This document shows, piece by piece, positions 23,372 to 28,025 of a stretch of DNA of 28,025 bases (position 1 is the first letter of the stretch; each line of letters begins with the position of its first letter). Source of the DNA: Clostridia bacterium (GTDB taxonomy: Bacteria > Bacillota_A > Clostridia > Christensenellales > Aristaeellaceae); contig JAFWUC010000057.1 of NCBI GenBank assembly GCA_017518705.1, forward strand, positions 1-28,025. The letters are read 5' to 3'. The position numbers and the translations under genes were made by a program. Below the pieces are notes generated by a model. The model searched no databases. It saw nothing but the letters and a program-made list of their open reading frames with translations, and was not told where the DNA came from.

Positions 23372-23971
23372 TTACTGTGCGCCTCCTTCCGCTTGGGGCT
23401 TGAGCAGCCCGTCCAGCGCGGCCATTATCTCGTTGGCGGCGCCGGTGACCGCCTTGCTGGTGACGGTGGCGGAGGTGATGGCGTCGATGGTGTGGCTGTC
23501 ACGCTCGTCGTTGCCCTTGACGACGGTCAAGGGCGCGGTCTTGCCCTCGAATTGGGAGGTGAACGCCTTGTCCTTGCTGCGGGCGCCCAGGCCCGCGGTC
23601 TCGGAAAAGTTCTTGCCGCCCACGCTCAGGCCTGTGATGTTGCCGTAAACGTCCGTGCCCAGGGTGACCTCGATCTCGCCGCCGTAGCCCTTGGTGGTCT
23701 TCTGCGCGGCGTAGCCCACGGTATTGCCCTGACCGTCAAGGCCCATGAACAGGGCGGACAGCCCTTCGGGAGCGTTTTCGCCCATGTCGACGAAGCTCTC
23801 CGCCCGGGGCAGCACCTGCCTGCGGGCGTTTTCGGCGTCCTCCAATTCGCGCGCGGCGATGGGCTGCTTGGTGAGGGCGTACACGCCCCCCAGCACCAGC
23901 CCCGCGACGAGGGTTATGATCGTAAGCACCAGATACGCCGGCAAGCGCCGCCGGGAGTTGTTTTCACTCAT
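23372..23971 (-). CDS. rnfG: Rnf complex subunit RnfG
   Basis: A 199-residue subunit with one N-terminal helix (~11-33) and an extracytoplasmic FMN-binding domain. The FMN is attached covalently to Thr169 in DAITSATVTS. KGYGGEIEVTLG and GKNFSETAGLGA are family blocks. I take the ATG at 23971, eight bases after AAGGTG; an ATG two codons upstream (23977) is also possible but sits only two bases from that site. It is the first gene of the operon; in the well-known clostridial order CDGEAB, rnfG comes third. Confidence 0.94.
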   Translation of the reverse strand: MSENNSRRRLPAYLVLTIITLVAGLVLGGVYALTKQPIAARELEDAENARRQVLPRAESFVDMGENAPEGLSALFMGLDGQGNTVGYAAQKTTKGYGGEIEVTLGTDVYGNITGLSVGGKNFSETAGLGARSKDKAFTSQFEGKTAPLTVVKGNDERDSHTIDAITSATVTSKAVTGAANEIMAALDGLLKPQAEGGAQ

Positions 23972-24005
23972 TCGCATCACACCTTCGCGTATATATAGAT
24001 ACTTT

Positions 24006-24034
24006 ATTATAAACCAATCCGGCGCAATAGTCAA
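24006..24034 (-). promoter_or_regulatory. Sigma-A-type promoter of the rnf operon
   Basis: On the - strand TTGACT (24034-24029), a 17-bp spacer and a perfect TATAAT (24011-24006). It lies about 35 bases before the rnfG start. The -35 box overlaps the stop codon of the HAD phosphatase gene. It matches consensus closely, suggesting strong expression. Confidence 0.88.
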
Positions 24035-24681
24035 CGCATAAGCAGCTTTTCCAGCTGCCCGCAGTCGTCCGCGAACACCGTGGCGCCGGCGGCTTCGAGC
24101 TGTGCGCGGGAACGGAAACCCCAGGTGACGGCGATAAAGGGCAGGCCCGCGTTTTGGGCGGTCAGGCAGTCCACGTCGCTGTCGCCCACGTACAGCGTGT
24201 CCTCGGGCGCGGCGCCCAGCGTGCGCATCAGCCGGAAGGTGCCCGCGGGGTCGGGCTTGCGGGGCGTTTCGGGGCTTTCGCCCACGCACATGTTCACCAG
24301 ATCCCCGAAATGCGCCTTCGTCAGCTCGTTTGCCGCGGAGTCCACCTTGTTGGAGGAGATGGCACACTTTATGCCCCGCGCCTTAAGCTTTTCGAGCAGC
24401 TCGGTGACGCCGGGGTAAGGGCGGGTCCTTACGTTGTAGTGCTCAAGATAATAAGACTTGAAGTCTGTAAACACCGGGTCGCACACGGCTTTGTCTTCCG
24501 AGTTGCCCAAAGCGCGGGTCACCATGGCGTACAGACCGCTGCCCACGTAGGCGCGCATCTGCTCAAGCGTCCTTGTGCCGTGCCCGTGTTTTTCAAGGGC
24601 GTGATTCAGGACGCCGAGCAGGTCCTCAAGCGTGTCCAGCACGGTGCCGTCCATATCGAAAATAACCAGTCGCGGATACAT
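24031..24681 (-). CDS. HAD-family phosphatase, phosphoglycolate phosphatase-like
   Basis: A 216-residue haloacid-dehalogenase superfamily hydrolase with a helical cap. Motif I FDMDGTVLDT has nucleophile Asp9 and acid/base Asp11; motif II is the ISSNK segment (~108-112); Lys142 in RKPDP is motif III; GDSDVD (166-171) is motif IV. The size and C1 cap fit the Gph/PpaX group, which act on phosphoglycolate, pyrophosphate or related small phosphates. The substrate cannot be told from sequence. GAGGTG precedes the ATG. It may be transcribed into rnf, but rnf has its own promoter. Confidence 0.9.
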   Translation of the reverse strand: MYPRLVIFDMDGTVLDTLEDLLGVLNHALEKHGHGTRTLEQMRAYVGSGLYAMVTRALGNSEDKAVCDPVFTDFKSYYLEHYNVRTRPYPGVTELLEKLKARGIKCAISSNKVDSAANELTKAHFGDLVNMCVGESPETPRKPDPAGTFRLMRTLGAAPEDTLYVGDSDVDCLTAQNAGLPFIAVTWGFRSRAQLEAAGATVFADDCGQLEKLLMR

Positions 24682-24752
24682 CGAATCACCTCATCCATAT
24701 CATACTCCGTCAAGGTTAAGTTTGGCGGGTCAAAAAAATATTTATGTCCCAT

Positions 24753-24780
24753 GCAGGAAAATTAACACAGTATGTGGAAT
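24753..24780 (+). promoter_or_regulatory. Sigma-H-like promoter of hpf
   Basis: GCAGGAAAA (24753-24761), 12 bases, then GTGGAAT (24774-24780). This fits the published Bacillus sigma-H consensus RNAGGAWWW-N11/12-RNNGAAT at every defined position. Bacillus hpf (yvyD) is itself partly under sigma-H and sigma-B, which supports the call. The start codon of hpf lies 53 bases downstream. Confidence 0.65.
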
Positions 24781-24832
24781 ACACAAATACGGGAAGTTTT
24801 CCCGACCGTTTTTCGGAAAGGTGGTAAGATAT

Positions 24833-25375
24833 ATGATCATTAAATACTACGGACGCTTTGTGGACGTGACCGAGAGCCTCGAGAATTACGCCGAGAAGAA
24901 GCTGGGCAAACTGGACTGGTTTTTCGGTCCCGACGCCGAGGCGCAGGTGAAATTCACGCTGGAAAGAGCCGGCAAGAACATAGTCGAGATAACCATCACC
25001 CACAGGGGCATGCTGTTCCGCGCAGAAGAGACCAGCACCGACATGTACGCCTCCGTGGACAAGGCAGTGGACAAGCTGCAGGGTCAGATCCGCCGCCACC
25101 GCACCAAGCTGGACAAGAAGTTCCGCTCTCCCGCGCCGCTGCCCACCGAGGCGTTCCTGCCTCCCGAGGAGCCCGCTGTGGAGGAGGAGCCCGAGCGCAA
25201 GGTCGTGAAGGTAAAGCGCTTCCAGGTCAAGCCCATGAGCGTGGACGACGCCATCATGCAGCTGGAGCAGCTGGGCCACTCCTTCTACCTGTTCGACAAC
25301 GCGGAGACCGGCAAGGTGTGCGTACTGTACGTCAGGAAAGACGGCGACTACGGCCTGCTGGAGCCAGAAAACTGA
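24833..25375 (+). CDS. hpf: Ribosome hibernation promoting factor, long form
   Basis: Binds the 30S decoding region in stationary phase and dimerises ribosomes to 100S particles. The 180-residue long form has the S30AE domain (1-~100, MIIKYYGRFVDVTESLENYA, later VEITITHRG), a Pro/Glu-rich linker (~100-123) and the C-terminal dimerisation domain (~124-178, KRFQVKPMSVDDAIMQLEQL, FYLFDNAETG). AAAGGTGG precedes the ATG; the open frame upstream to 24632 is not part of the gene, as it runs through the divergent promoter region. A sigma-H-like promoter and a strong terminator frame it as a single-gene unit. Confidence 0.96.
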   Translation: MIIKYYGRFVDVTESLENYAEKKLGKLDWFFGPDAEAQVKFTLERAGKNIVEITITHRGMLFRAEETSTDMYASVDKAVDKLQGQIRRHRTKLDKKFRSPAPLPTEAFLPPEEPAVEEEPERKVVKVKRFQVKPMSVDDAIMQLEQLGHSFYLFDNAETGKVCVLYVRKDGDYGLLEPEN

Positions 25376-25392
25376 CATAAATAAAAAAACAG

Positions 25393-25419
25393 GGCGGGGA
25401 GCGTATCCCCGCCTTTTTT
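25393..25419. terminator. Bidirectional rho-independent terminator
   Basis: GGCGGGGA and TCCCCGCC form an 8-bp perfect stem with a GCGTA loop. TTTTTT follows on the + strand and a seven-A stretch precedes it, giving a T-run for the - strand too. It serves hpf (+) and the convergent SH3-like gene (-). Confidence 0.93.
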
Positions 25420-25477
25420 ATGCGTCAGCGGCGTGCTTGCGGCGCTTCACGCGCCGGTATTTAGTCTGACAGGCGCG

Positions 25478-26008
25478 TCACTTGTGTATCCAGCCGACCG
25501 CGCCGCGCAGGCTGACCAGCAGCCAGTCGCTTTCGTCCTTAAGTATGGGCAGGCAGGTGTCCGGGTCGAGGAACGCGGGCACCGCAGTGTTTTTCTTAAG
25601 CAGGGCGACCTTGGGCGCATCAAGGTCGTTCCAGGCGTAAACGAAGGTCTCGCTTTCGGTCACGTACATGGCCGGGTTTATGATAATGGATTCGGTGCTT
25701 ATCCAGCCGTTGGGGGAGTCTTCCGAATCGCCCGTGGTGCAGTACACGAAGCCGTTTTCCTCCATGGGACCTTCGGGCAGGTCCGCGTTTATCACTATCG
25801 GCTCGTCCCGGTAATCCAGATAAGCGATCACCCGGGAGTTTTCAAGCGGCTTTTCGTGCAGCGCGAGACGGTCGCACAGCACCACTGCGGGCCAGCCGAT
25901 CTGCTGTCCCGGGCCGAGGGGCGGCAGTATCTGGGCGTTGGCCGTCCAGACGCAGGCCAGGAGCGCGACCAGAAGCGCGATCAGGATAAGTATGCCAGGT
26001 TTTTTCAT
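25478..26008 (-). CDS. Secreted SH3-like domain protein, function unknown
   Basis: A 176-residue exported protein. The signal sequence (1-~25) ends TANA; LLAC at 16-19 could also serve as a lipobox. The rest resembles two degenerate bacterial SH3 (SH3b) units: ~40-105 (LALHEKPLENSRVIAYL...NGWISTESI) and ~115-175 (VYAWNDLDAPKVALLKKNTAV...GAVGWIHK). SH3b domains usually bind cell-wall peptides. A Shine-Dalgarno-like AGGAG is present upstream. It stands alone between two terminators. No enzyme domain is visible. A second SH3b protein lies at the right end of the window. Confidence 0.75.
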   Translation of the reverse strand: MKKPGILILIALLVALLACVWTANAQILPPLGPGQQIGWPAVVLCDRLALHEKPLENSRVIAYLDYRDEPIVINADLPEGPMEENGFVYCTTGDSEDSPNGWISTESIIINPAMYVTESETFVYAWNDLDAPKVALLKKNTAVPAFLDPDTCLPILKDESDWLLVSLRGAVGWIHK

Positions 26009-26084
26009 TTTAGTTTCTCCTTTTGCGTAAGTTCCCGAATAAGACGCTTATCGCCGCACTTTGGTTCCCCGCGAGAGACCGCAG

Positions 26085-26126
26085 GGGAAAGAAAAGGAGG
26101 CGGCTCCGGTAAGGAGCGCCTCCTTT
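26085..26126 (-). terminator. Rho-independent terminator of the oxidoreductase gene
   Basis: On the - strand AAAGGAGGCGCTCC pairs with GGAGCCGCCTCCTTT (one bulged base) and is followed by a T-rich tail. It lies 20 bases after the stop at 26146. Confidence 0.82.
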
Positions 26127-26145
26127 GAACGTTTTATGGTTGCGT

Positions 26146-27309
26146 TTAGACTTCGGGTATGGTGATCTCGATCTCGCGGCCCAGCTCGGCGCTCTTGCAG
26201 ATGCCGTCGATGATCGCCTGGTTGATGACGATCTGGCTGGAGGGCACGGGCGCGGGGGTGCCGTTGATTATGGCGTCCAGGAAGCCGCGGATCTTCTTGT
26301 AGAACAAGCCGTGGCCGCTGTTGTCCTTGAGTATCGGGATCTTCTCCTCCATGCGCACGCCCGCCAGGTCGTGGTACAGGGTCATCTCGCCGCCCACGGA
26401 GCCGTTCCAGCAGTCGGTGGAGGGGATCCTGAGGCCCGCTTTGGTGCCCAGTATGATGGTGTCGCCGGGGGTGTCCATGTGCATGGCCCAGGAGATGCGG
26501 AAGTCCAGTATGATGTCGCCTTCCAGGCGCACGAACGCGGCGGCGAAGTCGTCAACGGAGAAGCGCTTGGCGTTCTCTTCGGCAGTATGGAAGCGGTCCG
26601 CGGTGGCGTACTCGGGGCTCTGTCCGAAGTATGCGCTCTTGTAGCCGCTCACGGTCAGGGGCTTGGGATAGCCGATGGCGTTGAGCACCATGTCCAGGGA
26701 GTAGCAGCCGATGTCGCCCAGGGCGCCGATGCCGGCAGTGTCCTTTTCGATGAAGGTGGAGTTGGGGATGCCCCTGCGCCTGCCGCCGCCGGTCTGGATG
26801 TAGTATACCTTGCCCAGCGCGCCGCTCTCGACGATCTTCTTGATCATCTGCATGTTCAGGTCGCCGCGGGGCTGGAAGCCGATGGAGAGCACCTTGCCGC
26901 TCTCTTTTTCGGCCTTCATAACTTCGATCGCCTCGTCCAGGGTGACGGTGAAGGGCTTCTCGAGCAGCACGTTCACGCCGTGCTTAAGGGCGTATATTGC
27001 GGGAGCGGCATGCTGGGTGTTGTAAGTGCAGACGCTCACGCCGTCCAGCTGCTCGTTGTCGATGAGTTCCTTGTGGCTGGGGTAGAAGCGCACGCCCTTG
27101 ACCCCGTAACGCTCCATGAACGCTTCGGCTTTGCCGGGGATAAGGTCCGCCGCGGCGACGATCTCCACGTCGTCCATTTCCAGATAGCTTTCGATGTGAG
27201 CTTCGGCGATCCAGCCGCAGCCGATGATGCCGATCTTGAGCTTGCGCTCGGAAGCCTGCTTTTCTTCGGTATAGCTTTGGGTAAACTGACTTAATACGGT
27301 ATCGGGCAT
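26146..27309 (-). CDS. Gfo/Idh/MocA family oxidoreductase
   Basis: A 387-residue NAD(P)-dependent oxidoreductase for sugars, inositols or related polyols. After a 23-residue tail, the Rossmann fold begins with KIGIIGCGWIAEAH (25-38); the conserved EKP motif is at 117-119; the C-terminal domain has GALGDIGCYSLD (195-206), where Asp199 and Asp206 are kept but the usual catalytic histidine is Tyr203. The ATG at 27309 has GGGAGG nine bases upstream, better than an in-frame start at 27342. It is a single-gene unit with its own promoter, a dyad in the leader and a terminator. The substrate is not evident; the Tyr change may mean altered chemistry. Confidence 0.9.
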   Translation of the reverse strand: MPDTVLSQFTQSYTEEKQASERKLKIGIIGCGWIAEAHIESYLEMDDVEIVAAADLIPGKAEAFMERYGVKGVRFYPSHKELIDNEQLDGVSVCTYNTQHAAPAIYALKHGVNVLLEKPFTVTLDEAIEVMKAEKESGKVLSIGFQPRGDLNMQMIKKIVESGALGKVYYIQTGGGRRRGIPNSTFIEKDTAGIGALGDIGCYSLDMVLNAIGYPKPLTVSGYKSAYFGQSPEYATADRFHTAEENAKRFSVDDFAAAFVRLEGDIILDFRISWAMHMDTPGDTIILGTKAGLRIPSTDCWNGSVGGEMTLYHDLAGVRMEEKIPILKDNSGHGLFYKKIRGFLDAIINGTPAPVPSSQIVINQAIIDGICKSAELGREIEITIPEV

Positions 27310-27331
27310 AATGACATCCTCCCAACTAAAA

Positions 27332-27363
27332 TGACCGCGCAAAGCGGCAGCTTTCCACGGTCA
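27332..27363. promoter_or_regulatory. 32-bp dyad in the leader of the oxidoreductase gene
   Basis: TGACCG (27332-27337) pairs with CGGTCA (27358-27363), and inside them AAAGC (27341-27345) pairs with GCTTT (27350-27354), with equal 3-base gaps on both sides. It spans the likely transcription start, just after the -10. It may be an operator or an RNA hairpin. Confidence 0.5.
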
Positions 27364-27365
27364 AG

Positions 27366-27395
27366 ATTTTATCACATTTATGGAGTTTGTTTCAA
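27366..27395 (-). promoter_or_regulatory. Sigma-A-type promoter of the oxidoreductase gene
   Basis: On the - strand TTGAAA (27395-27390), an 18-bp spacer and TAAAAT (27371-27366). It lies about 57 bases before the ATG at 27309. Confidence 0.6.
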
Positions 27396-27405
27396 GCCCA
27401 AAAGT

Positions 27406-28025
27406 TTAGTAGCTCAAATATTTTTTGCTCACGTAGCCGCCGGAGTAGCCCGTGTCCACACGGCAGAAGGAGCCGTCGGTGGCAAGCAGCCTTACGTTGG
27501 TGCCGTTGGACAGCACGGTTATGCGGGAGTAGGAGGTGCCGGGGCCGCTGCGCATGTTCACGTTGCCGGTGGTGCGGGCCTTGGAGTAGAAGCGGATAAG
27601 CGTCCTGTACACGAAGGCGTCGCTCCAGATGTCAGGCAGGGTGACCCTGAGCCAGTCCCCGCTGGAGGTGTAGGCGGTGATTGACTGCCCTACGCTCAGG
27701 GTGTATAATTGGGCGTAGGAAGTGCCGGGGCCGCTCCTTACGGAGGCGTAGCCGTCGGAAGAGCGGATGATGCCCGTCCTGCCGGAGGAATTGCTCACCG
27801 TGCTGCCCAGCTTCGTGAGCTTGCTGGACACGTAGCCAACGCGCCCGGCGTTGTCCACCACCCGGTACCAGCTGCCGTTCTGGTCCAGCGCCCACAGCTT
27901 GTCGCCGTTGTACTCCTTGCAGATGATGCCCCAGCTGGTGGAGGGGCCCCACCTGAGGTTCGCGTAGCCGTCAGAGGACTGTACGGTGACGTATTTGTTT
28001 ATCACGGTGTCGCTGTCGGTCACGG
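27406..28025 (-). CDS. SH3b repeat protein, C-terminal part (cut by window edge)
   Basis: An open frame enters from the right edge and ends at 27406; about 205 residues are visible and the N-terminus is missing. Three bacterial SH3 (SH3b) repeats can be read, each with the NLRxGPxTSY-type core: NLRWGPSTSWG, SVRSGPGTSYAQL and NMRSGPGTSYSRI. SH3b repeats bind peptidoglycan and commonly sit at the C-terminus of cell-wall hydrolases or surface proteins, so a catalytic or anchor domain may lie outside the window. A GTG at 28023 is in frame but is probably internal, since the frame stays open. The gene ends just upstream of the oxidoreductase promoter without a clear terminator. Confidence 0.85.
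   Translation of the reverse strand, partial: VTDSDTVINKYVTVQSSDGYANLRWGPSTSWGIICKEYNGDKLWALDQNGSWYRVVDNAGRVGYVSSKLTKLGSTVSNSSGRTGIIRSSDGYASVRSGPGTSYAQLYTLSVGQSITAYTSSGDWLRVTLPDIWSDAFVYRTLIRFYSKARTTGNVNMRSGPGTSYSRITVLSNGTNVRLLATDGSFCRVDTGYSGGYVSKKYLSY

Overview
The window is GC-rich bacterial chromosome, gene-dense and arranged in long tight operons with strong Shine-Dalgarno sites and sigma-A type promoters. A DUF951 protein, long-form HPF behind a sigma-H-like promoter, an ECF-type riboflavin S-component, an Rnf complex and an Isc/Rrf2 cluster together point to an anaerobic member of the Clostridia (Firmicutes), probably an uncultured gut-type lineage. Species cannot be named from sequence alone. 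No rRNA, tRNA, CRISPR array, phage or insertion sequence is visible.

Layout. 1-493 is a gene-free repeat region: heptamer arrays in opposite orientation flank a ~100 bp palindromic element. mnmA (-) follows, then divergently a secreted C39-like/Ig-like protein (+). A promoter at 3242-3270 opens a seven-gene + strand operon that ends at the terminator at 10363-10388. It encodes a DNA methyltransferase, a DUF951 protein, a signal-peptidase-like protein lacking both catalytic residues, an active type I signal peptidase, a 41-aa membrane protein, a secreted M1-peptidase-like protein whose HExxH motif is destroyed, and a MacB-like ABC exporter. A second promoter at 10441-10469, overlapped by an inverted repeat, drives metY-cysK-iscS-iscU-rrf2, which links sulfide assimilation to cysteine and Fe-S assembly under an IscR-like regulator.

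The - strand from 24034 down to 14866 holds one very long, overlapping operon: rnfG-C-D-E-A-B, a stand-alone FAD synthetase domain, the riboflavin transporter ribU, a MATE transporter, and an amino-acid ABC ATPase plus binding protein without a permease gene. It converges with the cys/isc operon at 14788-14900. Rnf carries many Fe-S clusters and flavins, so flavin supply inside its operon and Fe-S assembly next door make functional sense. Upstream lie a HAD phosphatase (-) and hpf (+). The right end carries an SH3-like secreted protein, a Gfo/Idh/MocA oxidoreductase and the C-terminal part of a three-repeat SH3b protein cut by the window edge (all -).

The best candidate for something undescribed is the 3242-10388 operon. 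It places two degenerate 'pseudo-enzymes' (a dead signal peptidase and a dead M1 peptidase) beside an active signal peptidase, a tiny membrane protein and a large ABC exporter, which suggests an envelope export/processing machine. The gene calls are direct readings of motifs; the combined function is inference.
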